Assembly: GCF_029871245.1 (NCBI RefSeq)
Contig: NZ_SSON01000062.1
Span: 1-64,000 of the forward strand
Origin: Pseudomonas sp. BN102
GTDB taxonomy: Bacteria > Pseudomonadota > Gammaproteobacteria > Pseudomonadales > Pseudomonadaceae
Reading direction: 5' to 3'
DNA: 64,000 nt
In this document: positions 35,879-44,281 of the stretch, in pieces
Layout: every line of letters begins with the position of its first letter
How positions within the stretch are numbered: position 1 is the first letter of the stretch
Notes under the pieces: generated by a model
What the model was told of the DNA's origin: nothing
Databases searched by the model: none
The model's input: the letters and a program-made list of their open reading frames with translations, nothing else
Program-made: the position numbers and the translations under genes

Positions 35879-35986
35879 GCCCGAGCCATTGCGCGGGCGG
35901 GGCAGGCAGGCGCCGAACAGCTTGTCCAGCTTCGCCGCCAACGCCGCACCGCACGCCTGATCGTCACGCAACCCTATCAGCCTCAT
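35828..35986 (-). CDS. Possible 52-residue protein coupled to the small membrane protein
   Basis: The ATG at 35986 overlaps the stop of the gene at 35983-36300 (ATGA) and has GGGAGGTG upstream, a strong ribosome site. The product would be basic and Arg/Gly-rich at its end (LIGLRDDQACGAALAAKLDK near the N-terminus). Its last 51 nt overlap the end of the convergent GST gene. The evidence is only the start context. Confidence 0.35.
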   Translation of the reverse strand: MRLIGLRDDQACGAALAAKLDKLFGACLPRPRNGSGSVRRSRGLQRGSLAGR

Positions 35987-36300
35987 TGCGCACCTCCCGT
36001 TCGCCGGTACCAGAGGTGGAAGAAGCCAGCCGCCAGCAGCAGTGCACACTGCCCCAGGGCCGCGCAGAGTTCGAGGAAGGTGCGCAGCGCCGGGTTGCGG
36101 GCCGCATCGACCAGTCCGGTTAGCCCTTGCCAGAAACCTCCCGGCAGCAGCCCCAGGGCCAGGCTGGCCAGGGGCTTGCCGGTGAACAGCCAGAGCTCGA
36201 TGCAGCCTGAAGCGCCGGCTAGCAGCAGGCCCCCCAGCAGCAGTATCGAGATCGCCAGGCCGAGGACGAAACAGCCGCCGAATTGCATCAGTACACGCAT
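35983..36300 (-). CDS. Small membrane protein next to creD
   Basis: A 105-residue protein with three hydrophobic segments (GGCFVLGLAISILLLGGLLL, ASLALGLLPGGFWQG, LCAALGQCALLLAAGFFHLW). It begins 13 nt after creD ends on the same strand, so it is likely in the creD transcript. No known domain recognised. Confidence 0.65.
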   Translation of the reverse strand: MRVLMQFGGCFVLGLAISILLLGGLLLAGASGCIELWLFTGKPLASLALGLLPGGFWQGLTGLVDAARNPALRTFLELCAALGQCALLLAAGFFHLWYRRTGGAQ

Positions 36301-36313
36301 GTCCGTCGCCTCC

Positions 36314-37663
36314 TCAGTTGCCGGTGGCCGGCAGGTTGCGGCCGACGCCGTACCAGTCCAGTTTGCGGGTCAGCACCATCACGCAGGCGAGCAGACCGAA
36401 CACCAGTAGCGAGCCCATCAGCAGCGCGTAATCCTCGGCGCTGAGCAGGCCGTAGAGCATTCCGTAGAGCGCCGCGAGCCCCAGGGTGAAACCGCCGCCG
36501 CGCACCCAGCTGTGCAACACGTGGCAGAGGTAGAAACCCACCAGCGCCACGCAGGCTGCCGCCGAGATGCCATAGGCCAGGACGAACTCCAGGTGCTCGG
36601 AGAGAGACAGCAGCAACAGGTAGAAGAACGCCAGGGCCAGGCCAACCAGGCCGTACTGCACCGGGTGCACCGCAAGGCGCTTGAGCACTTCCACCAGGAA
36701 GAAGCCGGCGAAGGTCAGGGCGATGAACAGCAAGGCGTATTTGATCGCGCGGTCAGTCTTCAGGTACTGGTCCACCGGGTCGACGAAACTCACCCCGAAA
36801 TCCCGCGAGTTGAAGGCGTTGCACTGGCCCTGCCTCACGCAGTCGGCCAGCGCCTCCTGCAGGTTGGTGGCGAAGAAGCTGGTCTGCCAGATTGCGCTGA
36901 AGCCCTGGGCGCCGATGCTGCGTTCGCTGGGCAGGAATTCACCGATGAAGCTCGGATGCGGCCAGGGAGAACTCAGCTCCACCCGCGAATCACGGCCCAC
37001 CGGGGTGATGCTGAGGCTGGAGGTGCCCTGCAGCTTGAGGTCGAAGGCGAAGTCCAGGCTCTGCGGCGCCGCGGCCTGCAAGGGTGCGAGGGGCACGTGC
37101 ACCCCGCCGTTCAGCAGGCGATCGCCGCTGCCGGGCTGGAAGTCCAGGGACCGGCCGTTCAGGCGCAGCTTCAGCGCATTGCCGATGCCGCGGATATCGC
37201 TGATGCCCACCGCCAGGAAGGGCTGCTCGAAGCGGTAATCCGCAAGGTTCTCGCCGATCCCGTAATTGGCCGGCACCAGGATCTGCCCGCTGATCTGGCT
37301 GTCGCTCTTGTACAGCCGCGCCTTGTAGATACCCCGGGCGCGCAGTTCGGTATCCACGCTGCCGACCAGGCTGAAACGCTCGGGCAGGAAGTACAGCCGG
37401 CTGCTCACCTCGCGCTCTTCGAGATGGCGCTGGCCGGTCTGCTCATAGGTCTTCCATTCGCGCACCGTGCGCTTGTAGGGCACCACCAGGATCGGCCCGG
37501 TGATCCGCTGGCTGTAGCTGGAACTCTGGGCGATGTTGGCCAGCACGCCATCGCGCGCCAGCTGGCGCTCATCGATCAGGCCGTCGATCAGCAGCAGTGG
37601 AATCATCAGCAACAACATCAGCAGGGCGATGATGCCCAGCTTGAAACCCAGGGTGCGGGTCAT
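36314..37663 (-). CDS. creD: Inner membrane protein CreD
   Basis: A 449-residue CreD-family membrane protein. An N-terminal TM (LGIIALLMLLLMIPLLLIDG) precedes a long periplasmic domain (RLYFLPERFSLVGSVDTELR, then DIRGIGNALKLRLNG). At least five C-terminal TMs follow (ALLFIALTFAGFFLVEVLK onward). The start ATG at 37663 follows GGAG. CreD is a target of the CreBC two-component system and affects envelope stress and beta-lactam response; creC and creB lie upstream on the same strand, separated by a repeat and a CBS-protein gene. Confidence 0.94.
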   Translation of the reverse strand: MTRTLGFKLGIIALLMLLLMIPLLLIDGLIDERQLARDGVLANIAQSSSYSQRITGPILVVPYKRTVREWKTYEQTGQRHLEEREVSSRLYFLPERFSLVGSVDTELRARGIYKARLYKSDSQISGQILVPANYGIGENLADYRFEQPFLAVGISDIRGIGNALKLRLNGRSLDFQPGSGDRLLNGGVHVPLAPLQAAAPQSLDFAFDLKLQGTSSLSITPVGRDSRVELSSPWPHPSFIGEFLPSERSIGAQGFSAIWQTSFFATNLQEALADCVRQGQCNAFNSRDFGVSFVDPVDQYLKTDRAIKYALLFIALTFAGFFLVEVLKRLAVHPVQYGLVGLALAFFYLLLLSLSEHLEFVLAYGISAAACVALVGFYLCHVLHSWVRGGGFTLGLAALYGMLYGLLSAEDYALLMGSLLVFGLLACVMVLTRKLDWYGVGRNLPATGN

Positions 37664-37785
37664 GGCGACTCTCCTTGTGTTGGGATGGGGAGAGTCTGGG
37701 GAGCGCCCGAGGTGGGCCGATGGGGGAAATGTGGAGATTGTGTGGGGATTGGGTGGGGGGCAAGGACGTGATTGGCAGGTCTTCT

Positions 37786-37880
37786 GTGGGGGCGAATTCA
37801 TTCGCTTAGGGCAGCGCAGCTGCCCCGGGGACTCGGAGGGCAGGACTGCGTCCTGCTTAGCGAATGAATTCGCCCCCACA
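37786..37880. repeat. GGGGGCGAATTCATTCGC repeat, intact copy
   Basis: The arms are TGTGGGGGCGAATTCATTCG from 37786 and its reverse complement ending at 37880; in full they are 22-nt perfect inverted repeats. The centre holds GGCAGCGCAGCTGCCC. The same element is present at 63872-63969 and, degenerate, at 35032-35128. Confidence 0.9.
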
Positions 37881-37908
37881 AGGAAGCGGGCAATTCCTCT
37901 GCCGCGGG

Positions 37909-38343
37909 CTACGCCCCACGGATGTACTGCTCCAGGTGATTGATCAGGCTTTCCTGCTCGGCGGTGATGTCCCGCACCAGATCGCGGATGGACAACAGGC
38001 CCACCAGCTTGCCGTCGTCCAGCACCGGCAGGTGGCGCAGGTTCTTCTCGGTCATCAGCTGCATGCAGTACTGGTTGCTGTCGCGCAGGGTCACCACGAA
38101 GAGGTTGGAGGTCATCACCTCTTCGATGGTGGTGGCGTAGGCCGAGCGCTCCAGCGCCGCGACGCGGCGCACGAAGTCGCGCTCGGTGACAATGCCCACC
38201 AGTTCGCCACCCTGCATTACCACCAGCGCGCCGATGTCCTTGTCGGCCATCAGCAGGGCGGCTTCCAGCACAGTGGTCGTGGGGTCGACACTGAAGATCC
38301 GGGTATGGGACTTGGTTTTGAGAATCTCGGCGACAGTTTTCAT
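37909..38343 (-). CDS. CBS-domain protein
   Basis: A 144-residue protein consisting of one CBS pair (Bateman module). CBS1 is about 8-60 (DPTTTVLEAALLMADKDIGA, then VGIVTERDFVRR) and CBS2 about 77-130 (NLRHLPVLDDGKLVGLLSIR). The start ATG at 38343 follows AGGAG. Such stand-alone modules bind adenine nucleotides and modulate partners; the partner here is unknown. Confidence 0.9.
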   Translation of the reverse strand: MKTVAEILKTKSHTRIFSVDPTTTVLEAALLMADKDIGALVVMQGGELVGIVTERDFVRRVAALERSAYATTIEEVMTSNLFVVTLRDSNQYCMQLMTEKNLRHLPVLDDGKLVGLLSIRDLVRDITAEQESLINHLEQYIRGA

Positions 38344-38528
38344 CCGGCAGCTCCTGAAGGGCCTGTGTTTCTTGTAGTCGAAGCTCGGCGCTCTGATCAG
38401 GGCCGCATCAAGAATCAAGCCAAAATCTGATTGCACAATGGCGACACCCGCCAAAAGTCAGGGCGTCGTCCTGGTCAATGTATAGCCGAAGGCGCAAGCG
38501 GCCGGCGTCGCCGGGCGGCGGCCGCATG

Positions 38529-39959
38529 TCAATCCGCGACGACAGGCAGTCGCAGACAGGCCTGAACGCCGTCGTCGCGGTTGCGAACCTCGAGTTCGCC
38601 GCCGTGGAGCCCGGCCACTTCCTGCACGAAATTGAGGCCAAGCCCCGTGCTCTTGCGCCCCGTTGCGGGGCGCGGCAGGGAGTAGAAGCGTTCGGTGAGG
38701 CGCGGCAGGGCGAACTCGGGGATGGGTTCGCCCTGGTTGAACAGGCGCAATTCGAGCCAGGGGCCGCGCCGCTCGGCCTCCAGCCGCAGCAGGCCGCCGG
38801 CCGAGATGAAGTCCAGGGCGTTGTCCAGCAGGTTGGCCAGGGCCTGGCTGAGCAGGAAGCGCTCGCCCAAGGCGCACAGTCCTGGCGCAACGCGGTTCTC
38901 CACCCTGAGTCCGGCCGCCTGGATGCGAGCTGCCTGGGCCTGCAGCAGTTCCTCGGCGAGATCATGCAGGCCCACCGGGACCCGCTCTTCCAGGCCCTGG
39001 CGCTGCTCGACCCGGGCCAGGTTGAGCAGGCGCTCGATCAGCTGCTGCAGGCGCGCGCCCTCGTTGCCGATATTGGCCACGAAGCGCTGCCGCTGCTCGG
39101 CCGGCATTTCCCCCTCCAGCAGCTCGGCGGCGCCACGGATGGCCGCCAGCGGGCTTTTCAGCTCGTGGGTCAGGGTATGCACGTAGCGTTCGACGTAAGC
39201 CTTGCCTTCCAACTGGGTGCGCATGCGCTCCACAGCGGCAGCCAACTGGCGCAGCTCGCCGCCGCTCATGCGCGGCAGTTCGGCGCGCCGGCCTTCGCTC
39301 ACCGCCTGGGCGTAGTCGCGCAACCGGCGCAGGGCGCGGCTGAGCCACCAGGAGAGCAGCCCGCCCACTAGCAGACCGAGACCGATCAGCCCGGCGCCGA
39401 GCCAGGTCAGGCGCGTCTGCGAACGCTCGATGTAGGGCTGCAGCGAGGCGTTGGGCTTGGCAACCGATACGACGCCTATGATCCGTTCGCCGTCGCGGAT
39501 CGGCGCGGCCACGTACATGACCGAGGAATCCGGGTCGCTCGGGTCTTCCCGGCTGGAGCGAGCGCCGTACTGGCCACGCAGGGTGAGGTAGACATCGTTC
39601 CAGCGCGAATAGTCCTGGCCCACCGCCGCGCCGCTGGAATCCAGCAGCACGATGCCCTTGTCGTCGGTGACGTAGATGCGGTGGTTGACCCGGTTCTTGC
39701 GCACGCCCCAGATATCCGCTTCCGGCTGGCGCTGGCCGTAGGCGCGCAGCAGTTCGGGCAGGCGGCCCTGGTCGAGGGTGCCGGCGCGCACCTCGTCCCG
39801 GAGGATTTCCGCCAGCAGGTTGGCGGTGTCCACCAGGGTCTCTTCGGTGGACTGGCGCACGCCGGGGCGGATCTCTTCCATCACCGTGCTGAGCACGAAC
39901 CAGCCGGCGAGGCCGACGAAAAGGAAGTAGACCAGGAAGATGCGAATGCCCAGCGGCAT
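38529..39959 (-). CDS. creC: Sensor histidine kinase CreC
   Basis: A 476-residue inner-membrane kinase. TM1 is about 5-25 (RIFLVYFLFVGLAGWFVLST), with a periplasmic CreC-type sensor domain to about 180 and TM2 at LGAGLIGLGLLVGGLLSWWL. HAMP follows, then the dimerisation helix TLTHELKSPLAAIRGAAELL with the phospho-His, and the ATP lid region STGLGLNFVQEVAG. It overlaps creB by 1 nt. It phosphorylates CreB in response to envelope or metabolic cues. Confidence 0.94.
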   Translation of the reverse strand: MPLGIRIFLVYFLFVGLAGWFVLSTVMEEIRPGVRQSTEETLVDTANLLAEILRDEVRAGTLDQGRLPELLRAYGQRQPEADIWGVRKNRVNHRIYVTDDKGIVLLDSSGAAVGQDYSRWNDVYLTLRGQYGARSSREDPSDPDSSVMYVAAPIRDGERIIGVVSVAKPNASLQPYIERSQTRLTWLGAGLIGLGLLVGGLLSWWLSRALRRLRDYAQAVSEGRRAELPRMSGGELRQLAAAVERMRTQLEGKAYVERYVHTLTHELKSPLAAIRGAAELLEGEMPAEQRQRFVANIGNEGARLQQLIERLLNLARVEQRQGLEERVPVGLHDLAEELLQAQAARIQAAGLRVENRVAPGLCALGERFLLSQALANLLDNALDFISAGGLLRLEAERRGPWLELRLFNQGEPIPEFALPRLTERFYSLPRPATGRKSTGLGLNFVQEVAGLHGGELEVRNRDDGVQACLRLPVVAD

Positions 39960-40645
39960 CAGGCGTGGTCCGGCGAATAGCTGTAGCCCAGGCCGCGATG
40001 GGTCTGGATGGGTTCGGCGGCCGGCGCCACCTGGCGCAGCTTGGCACGCAGGCTCTTGATGTGACTGTCGATATTGCGCTCGTAGCCGGCCTCGCTGGCC
40101 ACGCCCAGAGCGTCCAGCAACTGCTCGCGGCTGAATACCCGCTCGGGCTGCGCCAGCAGCGCCTGGAGCAGACGGAACTCATGGCGGGTCAGGCCCAACG
40201 GCTGGCCGTGGTAGTGGATGCGCACCCGCTCGCCGTCGACCTGGAAGGGCCCGTTGGCGGCGGGTGCGGAGGCCGGCTCGCGAGGCGCGGTGCGTTTGAG
40301 GATGGCGCGCACCCGCGCAGCCACTTCGCGCGGGCTGAAGGGCTTCACCACATAGTCGTCGGCGCCGATTTCCAGGCCGACGACCCGGTCGATCTCGGCA
40401 TTGCGCGCGGTGAGGAAGAGCACCGGCACCTCGGAGAAGCGCCGCAGCGCCTTGCACAGTTCGAAGCCGCTGGTATCCGGCAGGCCGACGTCGAGGATCA
40501 CCAGGTCCACCGGCTGCTGGCGCAACAGCTCCAGCGCCGGGCCGCCGAGGCTCAGCCAGGTGGTGGCGTTGCCGTCGGCCTGCAACGCGTAGATCAGGGT
40601 GTCGGCGATGGCGGCTTCATCTTCGACGATGAGGATGTGCGGCAT
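39959..40645 (-). CDS. creB: Response regulator CreB
   Basis: A 228-residue OmpR/PhoB-type regulator. Receiver: acidic pair EDEAA, phospho-Asp in VILDVGLPDTSGF, and the KPFSPREV lysine. The C-terminal winged helix is GLTRHEFRLLQALLAQPERV, then SHIKSLRAKLRQV. It is the first gene of the creBC pair and activates creD among others. Confidence 0.95.
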   Translation of the reverse strand: MPHILIVEDEAAIADTLIYALQADGNATTWLSLGGPALELLRQQPVDLVILDVGLPDTSGFELCKALRRFSEVPVLFLTARNAEIDRVVGLEIGADDYVVKPFSPREVAARVRAILKRTAPREPASAPAANGPFQVDGERVRIHYHGQPLGLTRHEFRLLQALLAQPERVFSREQLLDALGVASEAGYERNIDSHIKSLRAKLRQVAPAAEPIQTHRGLGYSYSPDHA

Positions 40646-40703
40646 GGGCGTCCCGGCGCATGGAAGTGACGGGCAAGGTGCCGCAAGGTTTTCACTCAGT
40701 CAA

Positions 40704-41216
40704 TCAGCACTGGGGCTGGCCGGCGGTGAACTTGCGGCCGGGGTAGACGGCGGCCTTGAACTCGCGCAGGGCCTTGGCGCCGATCAGCAGTGGGTAGTTG
40801 AAGCTCGAACGGTCGGTGAGGTTGACCTCCACGGTGCGCTTGACGCCACCCAGGCACATTTCCATATCCACCACCGGGCGCTTGGAAAGCTCGGCCGAGG
40901 GTGCTTCGTCTTCATCGCCCAGTTCGTCGGCGCGGTTCTTGATCTTGCTGATGCGCGACAGGCGGTGCTCGAACAGCGTGTCGTCGGCATTCTTGGTGGC
41001 CAGGCGGAAGCGCACCCAGTCCTCGCCGTCGCGCTTGAAGCGCTCGATGTCCTTGGCCGAGAGCGAGGCGGTGAGGGCGCCGGTGTCCATCTTGGCCTTG
41101 AAGGTCTGGCCAATCTCCGGCAGGCGCACGTATTCGTAGCGGCCATAGAGGGTGGGTTCCTGGGCGGCGAGGGCGGGCAGCGCCACCAGGGCAAGCAGAG
41201 CGATAACGGATTTCAA
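40704..41216 (-). CDS. Exported retropepsin-like protein (PF05618, RimK-associated family)
   Basis: A 170-residue protein of the family once called ATP-dependent zinc proteases, now seen as retropepsin-like aspartic peptidases. A signal peptide covers residues 1-18 (LKSVIALLALVALPALAA). KMDTGALTASLSA contains the D-T-G-A active-site motif, and YPLLIGAKALREF is the flap-distal conserved segment. No ATG or GTG fits; TTG at 41216 has AGGAG 8 nt upstream and gives a clean signal peptide. It follows creB by 58 nt, as in PAO1 by my recollection. Confidence 0.85.
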   Translation of the reverse strand: MKSVIALLALVALPALAAQEPTLYGRYEYVRLPEIGQTFKAKMDTGALTASLSAKDIERFKRDGEDWVRFRLATKNADDTLFEHRLSRISKIKNRADELGDEDEAPSAELSKRPVVDMEMCLGGVKRTVEVNLTDRSSFNYPLLIGAKALREFKAAVYPGRKFTAGQPQC

Positions 41217-41417
41217 GACACCATCTCCTGATTCAGGGGGTACGGTTCTGGGACTGAGCGGATGGGTAAAAGGTTCGCCATCGGCGAGGCAGCGGGCTGC
41301 CCAGAAGCATACCCGCCCCCCGGGAACGGGCAAGGCCCGGCCGCGAGAGAACCGCTCGTCGCGTCATCGACGACTGCGTATCATGGCGCGCAATCAAGCG
41401 CACGAGGACGAGGCCCC

Positions 41418-42311
41418 ATGCAGGCACTGCTGACCGGAATCGCCACCACCCTGCTGCTTCTGCTCAACACCCTGACCCTGATCGGCCCCATGCTGGCCAT
41501 CGCCCTGCTCAAGTTCGTCCTGCCTGGCCAGCACCTGAAGGATGCCTGCTCCCGAGGCGTGATGTGGGTAGCCGAAACCTGGGCGGAGAACTGCAAACGC
41601 GTCTTCGCCAGCTTCACCCCCACCCACTGGGACATCCGCGGCGGCGAAGGCCTGCGCAAGGACACGTCCTACCTGGTGATCAGCAATCACCAGTCCTGGG
41701 TCGACATTCCGGCGCTGGTCCAGGCCTTCAATCGCAAGGCGCCCTACTTCAAGTTCTTCCTGAAGAAGGAGCTGATCTGGGTACCCTTGCTCGGCCTGGC
41801 CTTCTGGGCCCTCGACTATCCCTTCATGAAGCGCTACAGCAAGGCCTTTCTGGAAAAGCATCCGGAGATGAAAGGCAAGGACCTGGAAATCACCAAGGCC
41901 GCCTGCGAGAAGTTCAAGCGCATGCCGGTGACCGTGGTGAACTACCTCGAAGGCACCCGCTTCACCCCCACCAAGCACGCCAATCAGAAATCACCCTATC
42001 GGCACCTGCTCAAGCCCAAGGCCGGCGGCGTGGCCTTCGTGCTGGCGACCCTGGGCGAACAGCTGGATGCCGTGCTGGACGTCACCCTGGTCTACCCGGG
42101 CAATGGCGTGCCCGGCTTCTGGGCGCTGCTGAGCGGCCAGGTGTCGCAGGTCATCATGGACATCCGGACCCTCGAGCTGGACCCGGCACTCTGGCAGGGC
42201 GATTACGAGAACGACCCGGAATTCCGTCAGTACGTCCAGGCCTGGGTCAGCCGGCTCTGGCACGAGAAAGATGCGCGCATCAGCAAGCTGAGCGCGGAAC
42301 TGGAGGGGTAG
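41418..42311 (+). CDS. Acyltransferase of the PlsC/YihG family
   Basis: A 297-residue membrane-associated 1-acylglycerol-3-phosphate-type acyltransferase. An N-terminal TM (LLTGIATTLLLLLNTLTLIG) is followed by the catalytic NHQSWVD (H-x4-D motif I), FFLKKELIWVPLLG (motif II) and NYLEGTRFTP (motif III, EGTR). The YPGNGVPGFWALLSGQ segment is typical of the YihG subgroup, which adjusts phospholipid acyl composition. The start ATG at 41418 is preferred over the earlier open frame because the TM follows directly. Confidence 0.92.
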   Translation: MQALLTGIATTLLLLLNTLTLIGPMLAIALLKFVLPGQHLKDACSRGVMWVAETWAENCKRVFASFTPTHWDIRGGEGLRKDTSYLVISNHQSWVDIPALVQAFNRKAPYFKFFLKKELIWVPLLGLAFWALDYPFMKRYSKAFLEKHPEMKGKDLEITKAACEKFKRMPVTVVNYLEGTRFTPTKHANQKSPYRHLLKPKAGGVAFVLATLGEQLDAVLDVTLVYPGNGVPGFWALLSGQVSQVIMDIRTLELDPALWQGDYENDPEFRQYVQAWVSRLWHEKDARISKLSAELEG

Positions 42312-42337
42312 GCCCAAAAGGCCTACCTCTCCACAGC

Positions 42338-43036
42338 TCAGGTCGAAATGCCACTCACCGGCGCCGGTTGCACCGGAACCTGCTGGATCGGGGCCTGCTG
42401 GACTGGCGTTTGCTGGACCGGCGCCTGCTGCAACCCCGGGGTCACCGGCGGCACGGTCCATTGCCAAAGGCTGCTCAGGCTCTGCAGCAGCGAATTGGCC
42501 AGGCCCTGCTGGCCGAGGAAGGACAGGATCAGCGGGGCGAACCGGCCGATCAGGCCGCTATCCATGCCCATGGTGCCGAAGGCCTGGCTGACATCCGCCA
42601 TGCTGTTCATCTGCTGCCCCGCCAATATGCCGGCCTGATTGCCCAGGCCACTACCCAGACCATTGCCCGGCTGCTGGCCGAGCAGGCCGCCGATGCTGCT
42701 CAAGAGGCCCTGGGTATTGGGGTCGGTAAGCATGCCGACGCCCGGCACCGCCTGGTCCAGCTGGGCGAACTGGTCAGCCGGCAGGTTGTTGCGCGCCAGG
42801 CCGAAGAGCGCCGCAGCGCCGCCCAGGGCCTGTTCCGGCGTGATCTGCAACTGGCCGCCCAACTGCTCGAGCATCGCAGCCGACTCCGCCGGCGCGATAC
42901 CCGGCCCCTTTTCCTCCTGGCTGCCCGCACCGCTCGCGGCAGCAGCGGCGACGACATCGCCCAGGGTGACGGCGAACACCGGGCTGGCGGCCAGGCTGAG
43001 CAGGACGGCCAGGGTCAGGCTTCGGGGAGTGTGCAT
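42338..43036 (-). CDS. Exported DUF2780-like protein with Gln/Pro/Val repeats
   Basis: A 232-residue protein. The signal peptide is about 1-22 (SLTLAVLLSLAASPVFA). The central part is helical and Gly-rich (EQLGGQLQITPEQALGGAAA, then LLSSIGGLLGQQPGNGLGSG) as in DUF2780/VcgC proteins. The C-terminus has tandem five-residue repeats (QQAPV, QQTPV, QQAPI, QQVPV). Function unknown. It is the last core gene before the AT-rich island. Confidence 0.75.
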   Translation of the reverse strand: MHTPRSLTLAVLLSLAASPVFAVTLGDVVAAAAASGAGSQEEKGPGIAPAESAAMLEQLGGQLQITPEQALGGAAALFGLARNNLPADQFAQLDQAVPGVGMLTDPNTQGLLSSIGGLLGQQPGNGLGSGLGNQAGILAGQQMNSMADVSQAFGTMGMDSGLIGRFAPLILSFLGQQGLANSLLQSLSSLWQWTVPPVTPGLQQAPVQQTPVQQAPIQQVPVQPAPVSGIST

Positions 43037-43343
43037 AGGTCGACCTCGAGGAAAGATCCTTGCCGGAACACTGCGTACCGGCAGGTGAGCGGAGGCTCGG
43101 CAATATGACTGCGACGGCCGGGTTGTCGTTCCCGGCATTCCGTCAGTTTGATGCAACCTCAACCTGAGACCCGCTTGCCCCACACAGAAAGGGGTTTCAT
43201 GGATAGATGCTCTACCTGTCGAGGTGCCCGGGGGAATTGAACCACTGCGGGGTGATACCAGTGCCGGAGAAGGCATTTGAATGCATGCCCTGGCGAACAC
43301 CGAAATCTCGATCGCATCCAGCGAATTGCACCGGGCTGCGTGA
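43037..43343. other. Left boundary of the AT-rich island, no gene seen
   Basis: 307 nt with no supported gene, tRNA or integrase. Base composition shifts here from the GC-rich core towards the AT-richer accessory block. No direct repeat matching the right boundary was recognised by eye. Confidence 0.5.
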
Positions 43344-44003
43344 TCAAGTGAAGAGGCTCAGATCAATACCTTCGGTGGCCAACGCTCGACGAACAGCCGG
43401 TCGCTCGATGACAAGGCGAATGGTTTGGGCCCACACCGGATACTTTCCGTTCATATCCTGATTGATCCATTTGCCCCAAAGCCAGAACACCAGAAGCACG
43501 GGATGAACGATGGTGTAGGTTTCAGGGAGGGGCATTGCCTTCAACTGATGTTCGATGAAGGCGTAGTCCCGCGCGACATTCTTCATCCCCTTGGCCATGA
43601 CATCGGGAAAGCACGCCGGATCCTCAATGACTCGCTGAGGCCTCCAGATCTGGCCGTATGCCAGCGTATGAACGGTTCCCGACAACCAGTTCAACCACTC
43701 AACACAACGTGCCAGCGCTCCAGGCTCGCGTGGAGCGAGATTGCTTTCGGGATGCTGAAAAGCAAGAAAAAGCAATATGGCCGGCAGCTCGGTCAGGACA
43801 CCGCTGACGCCACCGATATTCCCTGAACTTGATTGCAGAGCGGGTACTCGGCCTTTGGGATTGATCGACAAGTATTCAGGAGTCTGGGTCCCAACGCCTT
43901 TCAATGCAGAACGCAACTCCAGTTCGAAAGGCAACTCAAGTTCTTCCAGAAGTATATGTGCCGCCAGCGAACAGGCACCTGGCGAGTAGTAAAGACGATA
44001 CAT
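43344..44003 (-). CDS. Glutathione S-transferase-like protein, divergent from the biosynthetic operon
   Basis: A 219-residue GST-fold protein starting at the ATG at 44003 (MYRLYYSPGACSLAAHILLE) with AAGGAG upstream. YYSPGACSLAAHI is the beta-class GST N-terminus, followed by NPKGRVPALQSS around the cis-Pro. The C-terminal helical domain is longer than usual in its first part. It diverges from the ferredoxin operon across a 278-nt region with a lux-box-like palindrome, so the two units may be co-regulated. Possible roles are detoxification or a glutathione-dependent pathway step. Confidence 0.8.
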   Translation of the reverse strand: MYRLYYSPGACSLAAHILLEELELPFELELRSALKGVGTQTPEYLSINPKGRVPALQSSSGNIGGVSGVLTELPAILLFLAFQHPESNLAPREPGALARCVEWLNWLSGTVHTLAYGQIWRPQRVIEDPACFPDVMAKGMKNVARDYAFIEHQLKAMPLPETYTIVHPVLLVFWLWGKWINQDMNGKYPVWAQTIRLVIERPAVRRALATEGIDLSLFT

Positions 44004-44057
44004 AAGTGCTCCTTTGGATATCCTTATAAAGAAGAATACTAGCAGCTCTCGATGGAC

Positions 44058-44109
44058 GTGCAAAATCAACTATCAGACAGCACTGACAAATTAATCAGAT
44101 TTTGCGCAC
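44058..44109. promoter_or_regulatory. Long-spaced inverted repeat in the divergent promoter region
   Basis: GTGCAAAATC (44058-44067) faces GATTTTGCGCAC (44098-44109), giving 8-bp GCAAAATC/GATTTTGC arms about 30 nt apart. It lies between the GST and ferredoxin genes in AT-rich DNA. A candidate operator or hairpin. Confidence 0.35.
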
Positions 44110-44165
44110 ACAAATAAAAGACCAACATAAAAATTTAAACAAGCCTATCAGCCATGCAACAACAA

Positions 44166-44223
44166 AGCTGTAGTTTTCTACAGGTGACGAACCTCCTCCA
44201 TCACGAAACTATATATCCATCGG
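44166..44223 (+). promoter_or_regulatory. Lux-box-like operator and promoter of the biosynthetic operon
   Basis: AGCTGTAGTTTTCTACAGGT (44166-44185) contains the perfect palindrome CTGTAG-TTTT-CTACAG, which fits the CT-N12-AG core of lux-type boxes bound by LasR, RhlR and QscR. Downstream are GTGACG (44184-44189, -35-like) and TATATAT (44210-44216, -10-like). With a start near 44223 the box is centred at about -47 and overlaps the -35 element, the usual position for LuxR-type activation. The ferredoxin ATG is at 44282. Confidence 0.6.
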
Positions 44224-44281
44224 CACCCGGTGGATAACGACCAAATTAGTGCCAAGCGCTGACATGACGAAGGAATGTCTT

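Noticed and set aside
44154-44237. A 27-codon frame ending in Ala-Pro-Gly-Gly just upstream of the operon with an E1-like gene, tempting as a ubiquitin-like or peptide substrate.
   Set aside because: It has no ribosome-binding site, overlaps the lux-like box, and its ATG lies upstream of the probable transcription start. A chance frame is more likely. Conservation of the Gly-Gly end in related operons would revive it.
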